Position numbers and translations under genes: made by a program | Shown here: piece after piece, positions 1 to 8,645 of the stretch | Position numbering within the stretch: the stretch's first letter is position 1 | How the letters are laid out: each line of letters starts with the position of its first letter | Assembly (NCBI RefSeq): GCF_001672295.1 | Contig: NZ_JXMS01000011.1 | Coordinates: forward strand, 1-64,000 | DNA length: 64,000 nt | Direction of reading: 5' to 3' | Source of the DNA: Halodesulfovibrio spirochaetisodalis | Lineage (GTDB): Bacteria > Desulfobacterota > Desulfovibrionia > Desulfovibrionales > Desulfovibrionaceae | The notes under the pieces: model-generated | Databases searched by the model: none | Told to the model about the DNA's origin: nothing | The model's input: only the letters and a program-made list of their open reading frames with translations

Positions 1-85
1 TGCAGGACAGCCCTTTTTTTATTCAAGTAGGTAGATAAAAAAACGTGAGATGGAATGCTTTAGTCAGGCTGAAAAAACGAGCTTG

Positions 86-1330
86 TTACAGTAAGCCCAG
101 ATCAGTAAGCCAGCCTTCATAGAGTGCTTGAAGCTGGTGTTCTTTTGCTTTTCTTGCCCAGTTTGCCAGTCCTGCTGCTTTTTTAGTCAGCGCGCTGATA
201 TCTTCCAGCTGCGTGTTAATATGTTCAAGCTTGTCATTAGCCATTTGCAGCAGGTTTGCGTTATTCGCTGCTTCGGCTACGGCGGCAAGTTTGCGGTAAC
301 GCGGTAACATCGGGAAGAAAAATGTTTGTAGCAGGCGAATGCCGCATGCTTCGTCAAATTTACCTGTGGACTCCAGATATGCGGCTAATTGTACATAACC
401 GGTTTGCCAGAGTGGCTCTTCAAGGATGAGAGCAAGACAGGTTGACGGGTCGGGCGACTGCATCATTCGCTCATTCAGTTCCTGTTCGCGTTCTGCGGTT
501 AAGGTCATATAGCTTTCGAGCCAAGGGGAGATGGTAAACTGATATCCTTCCTCAGTGGCGAAGAGATGTTTGTCCGGCCCGAAGCAGCCTTTGCAGCGGT
601 CGTTGAGACGCATGGTGTCAATGCTGAGATCGTCTTCAGTAACCGGCTTGCTGGTGTCGGGAGCGAGCAGTGTAGCTTGTGGTATAAGCTCAATAGTCTT
701 TTCGTCGTTGCGGACAGAGCAGCATAGATCGAGTATCTCCATGCCTGTTTTATATTTGGTATCGAGCTGATCGGCGCACTCAAAGGTTTCAGCGCGCATA
801 AGCATTCCGTTTGCAGGCACAGCTTGCAATGAACGTTGTTTTAAAACAGCAGGGTGTGTTGAAGGAAAAGATGCAAAAAGCGGCTGAGCCTGTAATGCAG
901 GCGTGAAGGTGGTGCCACAGCTTTGTACTCGACCGGATTCAGGGCAGATGATCAGCGGCGCGGCAATGCCTGCTGATGGTGTTTCAGCAAGATGGGTAAG
1001 AAGCGGTGTAATAGTTTCCGCAGTCAGTTGAGCGCCAGCTTCGAGAAAGAACAAAAATTCACTGTCAGCAGCGTCAGCAGCACAGTTGAAAGATTGTGCT
1101 GTGTTGATTGGTGCTGTAAGTTCAACAAGTTTGGGAGAAGCTGGAAGCTGTTTTGCTTTTTTAATGGACGCTGAGACCGCAGGCAGTACTTCACCGGATG
1201 CTGCGATAATGATCTCGCATTCAATATTGTGAGGCAGGTTGACGCATGAGGCGAGAGACAATGCGGCTGCTTCTGCACTTCCTGTGCATGAAATGAGAAT
1301 AGAGAGAGTTTTTGATGTCATAGTATGCAT
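86..1330 (-). CDS. GT2-like glycosyltransferase with helical C-terminal extension
   Basis: The N-terminal ~230 residues look like a family 2 glycosyltransferase fold: it begins SILISCTGS, followed by EIIIAASGE and the acceptor-side strand FLFFLEAGAQLT, where GT2 enzymes normally have a D-x-D-like motif. That acidic motif is weak here, so activity is uncertain. The last ~150 residues are Ala/Leu-rich helices resembling TPR or SEL1-type repeats, as in large GT2 proteins of surface glycan loci. No signal peptide is visible, so it is probably cytoplasmic. Two in-frame ATGs lie 9 bases apart (1330 and 1321) and neither has a good Shine-Dalgarno sequence. It stands alone on the minus strand, and the sugar donor cannot be told from the sequence. 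Confidence 0.6.
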   Translation of the reverse strand: MHTMTSKTLSILISCTGSAEAAALSLASCVNLPHNIECEIIIAASGEVLPAVSASIKKAKQLPASPKLVELTAPINTAQSFNCAADAADSEFLFFLEAGAQLTAETITPLLTHLAETPSAGIAAPLIICPESGRVQSCGTTFTPALQAQPLFASFPSTHPAVLKQRSLQAVPANGMLMRAETFECADQLDTKYKTGMEILDLCCSVRNDEKTIELIPQATLLAPDTSKPVTEDDLSIDTMRLNDRCKGCFGPDKHLFATEEGYQFTISPWLESYMTLTAEREQELNERMMQSPDPSTCLALILEEPLWQTGYVQLAAYLESTGKFDEACGIRLLQTFFFPMLPRYRKLAAVAEAANNANLLQMANDKLEHINTQLEDISALTKKAAGLANWARKAKEHQLQALYEGWLTDLGLL

Positions 1331-1897
1331 TCTGCGGTGTATTGAATTGAAGGTTGCTTGGACTTAATCAAGTCCTCGAGTCAGGTCGTATATAATGATA
1401 CTGTTTGGGTACCCAGTTTAGCAGGCTGTTTTGATATGACATACGCCAAACAGATTCCTGATTGTTGAAAAAGTGTTCTGAACTAGTAAACGTATCTGAG
1501 AAAACAGGCAACTGTCAGCGTGAAAGTGCTGTAACGAGATCGGCGAGATCTTATTTGGAAAGATCCGTGATACAGTTATTGAGATGATTGATACAGGTTG
1601 AGACGTGAAATGTGTCTCAGCTTGCTGCTATTTGCATCTTAATTCGGAGTCATATATATCGTGTTCATCTTAACAGCTGACACGGGTTTTTTATAAAAAG
1701 ATCTAGGAAAATCAATGGATAAGATTCGCTCCGTAAAACAGTATTCGAGCAGGTGGAAATCTGCTGAGTTTTGCTGCGGAGTTAGTGAAAGGGTACAGGG
1801 CAGATGCCTTGTTTTGTATCTGGCAATGTTATGCGGACGGAACGTGTAATCTAGCCGGATTTTTTATTTGTAGCTGCACGAAGCGTGCAGGAGAATC
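1331..1897. other. 567-bp intergenic region with possible structured leader
   Basis: No convincing gene is present between the divergent glycosyltransferase and RNA methyltransferase genes. Both promoters must lie here. The most structured part is 1729-1781, where CTCCG (1729-1733) can pair with CGGAG (1777-1781) around an inner AGCAG/CTGCT stem (1748-1752 with 1761-1765). This could be a leader RNA of the methyltransferase gene, but no known riboswitch class was recognised. Confidence 0.3.
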
Positions 1898-3073
1898 ATG
1901 AGTATTTTTAATCGTAAGTCAGAGGTGCTGATTACATGCCCGCGCGGTGCAGCACCTGTCTTGGCTGAAGAAATCAGACAACGTAATTTCCCAGTAAAAC
2001 ATGAGCGTATTGCCGCTGTAGAAACATTTACCACTATGGCTGGCTGCATGCGGCTGAACCTGCACTTGCGCACCGCGCACCGTGTGCAGTTCCAGTTAGC
2101 ATCATTCAGGGCATATAATGCCGACGATGTGTACAAGTACGTTCGGGAATATATCGACTGGGACGAAATTATTCGTCCTGACGGCTACCTTTCTATCTCT
2201 TCTTTTGTGCAGAACGAGTCTATTCGTGACTCCCGTTATGCCAACGTTCGCGTTAAAGATGCAATTTGTGACTTTATGCGTGATAAGCATGGTCGCAGAC
2301 CGGATTCAGGCCCTGAGCAAACAGGCATTGTTCTGTTTCTGCACTGGGTGAATAACCGTTGCAAATTATATCTTGATACTTCCGGCGAACCTCTCAACCG
2401 TCGTGGATACCGTAAACTTCCTTGGAAGGCACCTATGTCCGAGCCGCTTGGCGCAGCTTCATTGCTTGCCAGTGGGTGGGATGGAAAAAGTAATGTTGTA
2501 AACCCGATGTGCGGCAGTGGTACTCTTGCCATTGAAGCTGCATTGATCGGCTTGAACAGTGCTCCTGGGCTGATGCGTGATAACTACGGCTTTATGCACC
2601 TTCCAGATTTTGAACAGGCTCGATGGGATAGTCTCCTTGATGAAGCTGAAGCATCTGAGAACGGTGAACTTGATTTCAGAATTATTGCTACAGACAAAAG
2701 TGCTGAAGCTGTTGAAGCTGCTAAAAAGAACGCTGCTGCTGCGGGTGTTGATCGCTACATCGAATTTGATGTGTGTGATTTCCGTGACACGGAAGTTCCT
2801 GAAGGCGGCGGTATAGTGATTATGAACCCTGAATACGGCGAACGACTGGGTGATGTACGTTACCTTGGCGAAGTGTATCAGGCCATTGGTGATTTCTTTA
2901 AGCAGAAGTGCCAAGGGTATAACGGGTTTATTTTTACCGGTAACTTGGATTTGGCAAAACAGGTTGGTCTGCGAACCTTTAAGCGACTTACTTTCTTCAG
3001 TGCTAAAATTGAATGTAAGCTGCTCGGTTACCAGCTGTACTCCGGTTCTAAAAAATCCGGCAAGCAGGACTGA
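1898..3073 (+). CDS. THUMP-domain class I SAM-dependent RNA methyltransferase (RlmL N-terminal/UPF0020 type)
   Basis: A 391-residue cytoplasmic enzyme that probably methylates a guanine N2 in 23S rRNA (RlmL/YcbY N-terminal family). The THUMP-like RNA-binding region covers about residues 10-160. A Rossmann methyltransferase follows, with the UPF0020 signature NPMCGSGTLAIEAALIGL at about 200-220, an acidic SAM-binding strand IIATDKS near 260, and the catalytic-loop motif NPEYGERL near 310 (canonical form N-P-P-Y-G). It lacks the second RlmK methyltransferase domain that E. coli RlmL carries. The start is supported by AGGAG four bases before the ATG. The family is clear; the exact target base is inferred. 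Confidence 0.85.
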   Translation: MSIFNRKSEVLITCPRGAAPVLAEEIRQRNFPVKHERIAAVETFTTMAGCMRLNLHLRTAHRVQFQLASFRAYNADDVYKYVREYIDWDEIIRPDGYLSISSFVQNESIRDSRYANVRVKDAICDFMRDKHGRRPDSGPEQTGIVLFLHWVNNRCKLYLDTSGEPLNRRGYRKLPWKAPMSEPLGAASLLASGWDGKSNVVNPMCGSGTLAIEAALIGLNSAPGLMRDNYGFMHLPDFEQARWDSLLDEAEASENGELDFRIIATDKSAEAVEAAKKNAAAAGVDRYIEFDVCDFRDTEVPEGGGIVIMNPEYGERLGDVRYLGEVYQAIGDFFKQKCQGYNGFIFTGNLDLAKQVGLRTFKRLTFFSAKIECKLLGYQLYSGSKKSGKQD

Positions 3074-3097
3074 TTGTAGCTGACTTTTCTTTTGGGT

Positions 3098-3121
3098 GGT
3101 GAGGGGCTGCAGCCTCTCACC
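3098..3121. terminator. GC-rich hairpin after the RNA methyltransferase gene
   Basis: GGTGAGGGGCT pairs with AGCCTCTCACC (one G-T wobble) around a two-base centre, just after the methyltransferase stop. There is no U-run, so it may be a pause or processing hairpin rather than a strong intrinsic terminator. Confidence 0.4.
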
Positions 3122-3181
3122 ATCTGAATATACTGACGTTACCGTACTACTTCCACTTTAAATACATATTGGACAAATACC

Positions 3182-3670
3182 GTGGCTGACTCCAACCGCT
3201 ATTCAAAAGTTACTCCTGTCTCATGGGAGTTGTTGCAACGAGATGCCAAGCAGCTTGCTTGGGACTTGCTTAACAAAGGTACATGGAAAGGCATTTACGC
3301 GATCACGCGTGGAGGGCTTGTTCCTGCTGCAATTCTCGCAAGGGAAATGGAGATCTACCAGATAGAGACTATCTGCCTGAACAGCTACAGCTGGAAAAAT
3401 CAGGGTGAGATGAATGTCTTGAAGGAAGCAGAAGGGGACGGCGAAGGCTGGTTGATTGTAGACGATTTGGTTGACACTGGCGGAACTGCACGGGTGGTTC
3501 GTGAAATGCTGCCTAAGGCACATTTTGCAACGCTGTATGCAAAGCCTGAGGGCAGACCGCTGGTGGACACATTTATCAGAGAATACTCTCAGGATACATG
3601 GATCTTGTTTCCGTGGGATTCTGAGGTGCAGTTCACAGAGCCTCTCGCGAAGAGGGTAAGTGACAGCTAG
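3182..3670 (+). CDS. gpt: Xanthine-guanine phosphoribosyltransferase
   Basis: A 162-residue type I phosphoribosyltransferase that salvages xanthine and guanine with PRPP to make XMP and GMP in the cytoplasm. Diagnostic features are the N-terminal ITRGGLVPA loop at about residues 41-49, the PRPP-binding motif [13 protein letters not shown] at about 91-103, and WILFPWDSE near the C-terminus, which matches the purine-contacting end of Gpt. Length is normal for the family. The start is GTG with a weak upstream GGAC. It lies just upstream of a BMP-type ABC importer, which suggests coupled purine uptake and salvage. Identification as Gpt rather than Hpt rests on length and the C-terminal WILFPWD segment. 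Confidence 0.9.
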   Translation: MADSNRYSKVTPVSWELLQRDAKQLAWDLLNKGTWKGIYAITRGGLVPAAILAREMEIYQIETICLNSYSWKNQGEMNVLKEAEGDGEGWLIVDDLVDTGGTARVVREMLPKAHFATLYAKPEGRPLVDTFIREYSQDTWILFPWDSEVQFTEPLAKRVSDS

Positions 3671-3746
3671 TTTGTATGTACTTGGAGGCTACTGTTTTTA
3701 GTGGCTCCTGTTTATGTTCGGCATTTGTGTTTCATGGGAGGAAACA

Positions 3747-4817
3747 ATGCGTAAATTGGTAGGTATTGCACTGCTCGCAGCAATGGTAGCTGTTGCTGGT
3801 TTCGGCACAACGGTAGCTCAGGCAAAAGATTTAAAAGTTGGCTTCGTATACGTATCTCCAATTGGAGATGCCGGATACTCATACGCACATGATCTTGGTC
3901 GTCAGTCTGTTGCCAAGATGGACGGTGTAAAAACTTTTTATGTTGAATCTGTGCCGGAAGGTGCTGACGCAACCCGTGTTGTTAATAACATGGCTCGTAA
4001 AGGGGACGATGTAATCTTTGGTACCAGCTTCGGTTACATGGACCCAATGCTCAAAGTGGCAAAGAAATTTCCTAATACTACCTTTATGCATTGTTCCGGT
4101 TACAAAACAGCACCGAACATGTCTGCATACTTCGGTCGTATGTATCAGGCTCGCTACCTCGCAGGCCTTGTTGCAGGTTCTATGACCAAGTCCAACATCA
4201 TCGGATACGCTGGTGCGTTCCCGATTCCGGAAGTAAAGCGTGGTATTAACGCATTTACTCTTGGTGTACGTGCTGTAAATCCTAAAGCAAAAGTACACGT
4301 TGTATGGACAAAAACATGGTATGACCCAGCAACAGAAAAAGAAGCTGCTAAGTCTCTCATCGATATCGGTGCAGACGTAATTGCACAGCATCAGGATTCT
4401 CCTGGTCCACAGGAAGCAGCGCAGGAAGCTGGTGTATACTCTATCGGCTACAACTCTGATATGTCTGCGTTTGCTCCTAAAGCACACCTTACTTCTGCAA
4501 TCTGGAACTGGAGCGCATTTTATCCGGTTGTGATTGAAAAAGTGAAGAAAGGCGAATGGAAAGCAGACAACTACTGGTGGGGACTCTCCGAAGGCGTAGT
4601 TGATCTTGCACCATTTGGCGACATGGTTCCAAAGAAGGTTCAGGACATGGTTAATGCTCGTAAAGCAGAGATCAAAAACGGTACCTTCAAGGTGTTTGCA
4701 GGCCCTATCAAAGATCAGTCCGGCAAGGTTCGCATTAAAAAAGGCGAAGTTGCTTCTGACAAAATGCTTACAGGCATGGACTGGTTTGTTGAAGGTGTTG
4801 AGGGCTCTAACCAGTAG
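3747..4817 (+). CDS. BMP-family ABC transporter substrate-binding protein (nucleoside/purine type)
   Basis: Periplasmic binding protein of the Bmp/PnrA-like family, which captures purine nucleosides. The start at 3747 is preferred over an upstream in-frame ATG at 3714, because GGGAGG sits seven bases before it and it opens directly into a signal peptide (MRKLVGIALLAAMVAVAGF...AQA). There is no lipobox cysteine, so it is probably soluble in the periplasm. Family marks include KVGFVYVSPIGDAGYSY at the mature N-terminus, the segment DVIFGTSFGYMDPML, and IGYAGAFPIPEVKRGINAF. It is first of four genes (SBP, two permeases, ATPase) in the same order as nucleoside importers such as B. subtilis YufN-NupOPQ. 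Confidence 0.9.
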   Translation: MRKLVGIALLAAMVAVAGFGTTVAQAKDLKVGFVYVSPIGDAGYSYAHDLGRQSVAKMDGVKTFYVESVPEGADATRVVNNMARKGDDVIFGTSFGYMDPMLKVAKKFPNTTFMHCSGYKTAPNMSAYFGRMYQARYLAGLVAGSMTKSNIIGYAGAFPIPEVKRGINAFTLGVRAVNPKAKVHVVWTKTWYDPATEKEAAKSLIDIGADVIAQHQDSPGPQEAAQEAGVYSIGYNSDMSAFAPKAHLTSAIWNWSAFYPVVIEKVKKGEWKADNYWWGLSEGVVDLAPFGDMVPKKVQDMVNARKAEIKNGTFKVFAGPIKDQSGKVRIKKGEVASDKMLTGMDWFVEGVEGSNQ

Positions 4818-4847
4818 CCTTAGGGCTCATCTGGAGTATCTTAGCTT

Positions 4848-5909
4848 ATGCTAGGTTTTACTATTGAAAAACGTCAGGAGCCCCTCAAGTGGGGCTCCTT
4901 TTTTATCTTTCTGGTTGCGTTGGTCTTTTCCCTCGGCGTAAGTGCGTTGCTGTTAGCTATTCAGGGGAAACCACCTTTTGAAGCCATGTATCTTTTATGG
5001 GACGGAGCGTTTGCGCATGATTGGGCGCTTGAGGATACCATCCTCAAAGCTATTCCGATTTTCCTCTGTTCTCTGGGAGTTGCCGTTTGTTTCAGAATGC
5101 AGATCTGGAATATTGGTGCAGAAGGGCAGTATGCACTGGGGGCAGTGGGTGCCACATGGGTTGTGCTGAGCATGCCGGAAGCACCGGTATGGGTGATTAT
5201 GCCGCTCATGTTTGTTGCGGCTGCTGCATTTGGTGCAATCTGGGCGATTATTCCTGCGTTGCTGCGTGAGAAAATGGGACTCAACGAAATTATTTCTACG
5301 CTTATGCTGAACTACATCGGCATTCTTTTTTTAGAATTTCTTGTGTACGGTGCGTGGAAAGACCCGGCAAGCTTTGGCTTTCCGATGACCATAATGTTCC
5401 CGGACACAGCTGTTATCGGTGAATTGTTTGGTCGTATCCATTGGGGAATTCTTGTCTGTGCAGGTGCAGGCATTGCCCTGACAATATTTTTAAAGCACAC
5501 CCGCCTTGGTTTTGAAATCATGGTGAGTGGTGAAAACCCTCGCGCAGCCCGTTATGCACGAATGCCGTACAGTGCCCTTGTTGTTCTTGTTATGGGCGTT
5601 TGTGGTGCGCTTGCTGGCTGGGCAGGGCTTATTGAAACATCCGCAACACTTAACCGCCTGCAGCCTACAGTTGTTGTGGGGTACGGTTTTACTGCGATTG
5701 TTGTTGCATGGCTTGCACGGCTGCGCATTACATCAATTGCAGGGTACTCCATTCTGCTTGCAGGTCTGCGCGTTGGTGTAGAAAACTTGCAGCTTGAATT
5801 GCAGGTTCCTGCTTCATTTACCGGAATTATGCAGGGACTTATCCTGTTAAGCGTGTTGGCTGGTCAGTTTTTTAACTGGTACTCATTCCAGAGAAGCAAG
5901 CGAGGATAA
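4848..5909 (+). CDS. ABC transporter permease, BMP/nucleoside importer (subunit 1)
   Basis: A 353-residue inner-membrane permease of the BPD_transp_2 (branched-chain/ribose type) family. Several hydrophobic segments run from about residue 18 to the C-terminus. The motif AEGQYALGAVGATWVVL at about 91-107 and LNEIISTLMLNYIGI near 150 are hallmark positions of YufP/NupP-like permeases. It follows the binding-protein gene by 30 bases and is separated by 2 bases from the second permease. It should form a heterodimer with the 5912-6832 product. Confidence 0.88.
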   Translation: MLGFTIEKRQEPLKWGSFFIFLVALVFSLGVSALLLAIQGKPPFEAMYLLWDGAFAHDWALEDTILKAIPIFLCSLGVAVCFRMQIWNIGAEGQYALGAVGATWVVLSMPEAPVWVIMPLMFVAAAAFGAIWAIIPALLREKMGLNEIISTLMLNYIGILFLEFLVYGAWKDPASFGFPMTIMFPDTAVIGELFGRIHWGILVCAGAGIALTIFLKHTRLGFEIMVSGENPRAARYARMPYSALVVLVMGVCGALAGWAGLIETSATLNRLQPTVVVGYGFTAIVVAWLARLRITSIAGYSILLAGLRVGVENLQLELQVPASFTGIMQGLILLSVLAGQFFNWYSFQRSKRG

Positions 5910-5911
5910 TC

Positions 5912-6832
5912 GTGGGCTTAGAACTTATTATTCCTATTCTGGCTGCGACAATTCAGTCCGGCACGCCTATTTTGTATGCAACTCTTGGTGAGATGCTTAC
6001 AGAACGTTCCGGTGTATTGAACCTCGGTGTTGAAGGCATGATGATCTTCGGCGCGTTTTTCGCTTTTCTAGTGTCCCATTACACAGGCAGCCCATGGCTT
6101 GCTTTTGCCTGTGCTGGAATTCTTGCAGGACTCTTCGGCCTTGCACATGCTGTTGTTTGTCTTGTTTTTCAAGGGAACCAGGTAGTTTCCGGCCTTGCTT
6201 TGACTATTCTTGGAGTTGGTCTGGCAGACTTTTTAGGCACCCCGTATGTAGGTCTGTCTGCTGACGGATTCTCTCCGTTCTCCGTCCCGCTGCTATCTTC
6301 ATTACCTGTACTGGGTGACATCTTCTTTAAACAGGACGCGCTGGTATATCTCTCCTACTTTTTGCCGTTTCTGTTCTGGTTCTTTATGAACCGCACCAAG
6401 TGGGGGCTGGCAGTTGGTGCAGCAGGAGAAAACCCAGCAGCATGTTTTGCCGCAGGTCTTAACCCAGTGAAATTACGCTGGGCAGGAATCTTCTTCGGTG
6501 GCGTTTTGTGTGGTCTTGGGGGAGCGTATCTTTCACTTGCGTACACCCATTTATGGACGAACAATATGACGGCCGGTCGTGGTTGGATTGCTGTTGCACT
6601 TGTTATTTTTGCATTCTGGCGTCCGGGGCGCGCAATGTTCGGTGCATATCTTTTTGGTGGTATTATGGCGTTTCAACTTCGCCTTCAGGCAGTAGGCGCA
6701 ACGCTTCCTTCTTCCTTGCTGCTTATGTTGCCGTATGCACTTACAATTATCGTTCTTCTCTTTTCATCAGCTCGAGGCAAGGGGCGTCAGGCTCCTGCGG
6801 CGCTCGGTGTGAATATTGAGCCGGGAGAATAG
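5912..6832 (+). CDS. ABC transporter permease, BMP/nucleoside importer (subunit 2)
   Basis: A 306-residue permease of the same family (YufQ/NupQ-like), starting at GTG two bases after the previous stop. The characteristic N-terminal run TPILYATLGEMLTERSGVLN followed by GVEGMMIFGAFFAF is visible at about residues 18-50, and the conserved cytoplasmic loop GLAVGAAGENPAACFAAGLN near 170 probably contacts the ATPase. It is the second half of the transmembrane channel, in an operon with the neighbouring binding protein, permease and ATPase. Confidence 0.88.
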   Translation: MGLELIIPILAATIQSGTPILYATLGEMLTERSGVLNLGVEGMMIFGAFFAFLVSHYTGSPWLAFACAGILAGLFGLAHAVVCLVFQGNQVVSGLALTILGVGLADFLGTPYVGLSADGFSPFSVPLLSSLPVLGDIFFKQDALVYLSYFLPFLFWFFMNRTKWGLAVGAAGENPAACFAAGLNPVKLRWAGIFFGGVLCGLGGAYLSLAYTHLWTNNMTAGRGWIAVALVIFAFWRPGRAMFGAYLFGGIMAFQLRLQAVGATLPSSLLLMLPYALTIIVLLFSSARGKGRQAPAALGVNIEPGE

Positions 6833-6834
6833 CC

Positions 6835-8370
6835 GTGGCAGAATATGTAAATAAGCGAACGAACCGTGGTGCATTTGCGGGACAGACTCCGTTTGTCCGG
6901 TTGCAGGGTATCAGCAAGCACTTTGGCAAAGTGCGGGCTAACCACGAAATTAATCTCGATATCCGCCCCGGGATGATCAAAGCCTTACTCGGGGAAAACG
7001 GCGCAGGCAAATCAACGCTCATGTCCATTCTTTCTGGAAGGTTTCAGCAGACTTCCGGTGATATTTATGTAGACGGTAATCTTACATCGTTTGCCTCTCC
7101 AAAAGATGCCATCAAAGCAGGTATCGGTATGGTGTACCAGCATTTCATGCTTGTAGAATCCATGACCGTTGCCCAGAATGTTCTTCTTGGGCAGGAAAAA
7201 GCCTTTTTAGTCAGCCCGAAAGAGCAGGAAAAAGAGGTTGCTGCGTTGGCAGAACAATATGGGTTGCCTATTGATCCGGCAGCAACTGTGTCTTCTCTCT
7301 CCATGGGGGAAAAGCAGCGCGTAGAGATTCTCAAACTGTTGTATCGTGACAGCCGTGTACTTATCCTTGATGAACCGACAGCTGTATTGACTCCAACTGA
7401 GACAGAGCAGCTTTTTGAGGCCATGTGGCGTATGGCTGATCAGGGTAAATCTTTGGTGTTTATTTCCCATAAACTTAAAGAGGTTATGGCAGTTGCGGAC
7501 GAGGTTGCCATTCTTCGAAAAGGGGAAATCGTAGACGAATTTAAAGAGTCAGATGTTCCAAACGAAACCGTGCTTGCCAACCGTATGGTTGGGCGTGATG
7601 TGGAACTTTCTCTCGACGCACAGCCTGTAGAGCCGGGTGCAACAGTTCTGGATGTGCAGGGACTGGATGGCGACGGACTTGAAGAAATCATGCTTTCTGT
7701 AAGAAAGGGTGAAATCGTCGCTATCGCCGGTGTCGCAGGTAACGGCCAAAAAGAGTTGGTGGAGGTTATCTGTGGTTTGCGTAAGCCGATCAAGGGTGAC
7801 GTATCCATTCTCGGTCTGGAGTGGCATGATTTTTATCCGCGTCCTCCAAGAAAAGGACGTTCTCTCGCCTACATTCCAGAAGATCGTCAGGGATTGGCAA
7901 CCTGTAAATTCGTCGATCTCGTAGATAACTTTTTGCTTACGACACGGCATTCTTTTACCACGGGACCGTTTTTGAACCGTAGTAAAGCCGTTGATACCAC
8001 CGTGGATATTGTGGAGCAGTTCAACGTGCAGCCGGGACATATAGACGCAGATGCCCGCTCTCTCTCCGGTGGCAACCTGCAAAAACTTGTTATCGGTCGT
8101 GAGTTTTATCGTCAGCCGGATATTATTGTTGCGGAAAACCCTACACAGGGGCTTGATATTTCTGCAACGGAGGAAGTATGGCAGCGTCTTCTCGAAGTAC
8201 GTAACCGTGCCGGTATCCTGCTTATCACATCTGAGTTGAACGAAGCACTGCAATTGGCTGACCGTATAGCCGTCATGTACCGCGGACGTATCATCGATCA
8301 ATTCCCGAAATCAGATACCAAAAAAGTAGACGCAATCGGTCTGATGATGGCAGGTGTTACTCCTGAGTAA
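6835..8370 (+). CDS. ABC transporter ATP-binding protein, BMP/nucleoside importer
   Basis: A 511-residue double-domain ATPase of the RbsA/YufO type. Domain 1 (about residues 20-240) has Walker A GENGAGKST, the signature LSMGEKQRVEI and Walker B VLILDEPTAVLTPTE. Domain 2 (about 265-500) has the degenerate Walker A GVAGNGQKEL, a signature LSGGNLQKLVIGRE and IIVAENPTQGLDISA. A degenerate second site is normal in this family. It starts at GTG two bases after the upstream permease stop, so translation is probably coupled. It powers the importer and is the last gene of the operon. Confidence 0.9.
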   Translation: MAEYVNKRTNRGAFAGQTPFVRLQGISKHFGKVRANHEINLDIRPGMIKALLGENGAGKSTLMSILSGRFQQTSGDIYVDGNLTSFASPKDAIKAGIGMVYQHFMLVESMTVAQNVLLGQEKAFLVSPKEQEKEVAALAEQYGLPIDPAATVSSLSMGEKQRVEILKLLYRDSRVLILDEPTAVLTPTETEQLFEAMWRMADQGKSLVFISHKLKEVMAVADEVAILRKGEIVDEFKESDVPNETVLANRMVGRDVELSLDAQPVEPGATVLDVQGLDGDGLEEIMLSVRKGEIVAIAGVAGNGQKELVEVICGLRKPIKGDVSILGLEWHDFYPRPPRKGRSLAYIPEDRQGLATCKFVDLVDNFLLTTRHSFTTGPFLNRSKAVDTTVDIVEQFNVQPGHIDADARSLSGGNLQKLVIGREFYRQPDIIVAENPTQGLDISATEEVWQRLLEVRNRAGILLITSELNEALQLADRIAVMYRGRIIDQFPKSDTKKVDAIGLMMAGVTPE

Positions 8371-8402
8371 TTAGCTTGTTAGACATATGTTGTGAGTGTT
8401 GT

Positions 8403-8460
8403 TGCCTCCGGCGGGCAAGGAGGCAGCCCCTTGCATCCCTGCGAGAGGGACGCCCTCTCG
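8403..8460. repeat. REP-like GC-rich intergenic hairpins
   Basis: TGCCTCC (8403-8409) can pair with GGAGGCA (8419-8425), and CGAGAGGG (8442-8449) with CCCTCTCG (8453-8460). This GC-rich phrase differs from the flanking composition and resembles the hairpin elements scattered through Desulfovibrio genomes. Related phrases occur in this window near 8595-8634 and 47793-47856. Confidence 0.5.
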
Positions 8461-8504
8461 ACTGCGAGATTGTACTCCCCGTATGCGTTACTACGTACAG
8501 CAAA

Positions 8505-8540
8505 AAAGCTCAGTCCTGATATCAGGGCTGAGCTTTATAT
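8505..8540 (+). terminator. Intrinsic terminator of the nucleoside ABC operon
   Basis: A 16-bp inverted repeat (AAAGCTCAGTCCTGAT with ATCAGGGCTGAGCTTT, one G-U wobble) with no loop spacer, followed by TATATTTT. It lies 135 bases after the ATPase stop. The A-rich 5' side means it may work on both strands. Confidence 0.75.
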
Positions 8541-8594
8541 TTTGTGAGGTAAGTCGTGAATGGCAATGTGCTTCAGAGAGTTCTCGCTAATAGG

Positions 8595-8634
8595 GGGTGC
8601 AGGGGGAATTATTTCCCCCTGCCCGTCGGAGACA
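8595..8634. repeat. REP-like hairpin element shared with 47812-47856
   Basis: A perfect 10-bp stem (GCAGGGGGAA 8599-8608 with TTCCCCCTGC 8613-8622) lies just beyond the stop of the minus-strand phosphoethanolamine transferase gene. The flanks GGGTGCAGGG (8595-8604) and CCGTCGGAGACA (8623-8634) recur exactly at 47812-47821 and 47845-47856, in front of the tail sheath gene. It may also act as a transcript-end hairpin. Confidence 0.55.
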
Positions 8635-8645
8635 AAAAAGAAGAA

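Noticed and set aside
7549-8301. A 250-residue minus-strand frame opposite the ABC ATPase
   Set aside because: Shadow frame: the plus strand carries intact Walker and signature motifs over the same bases.
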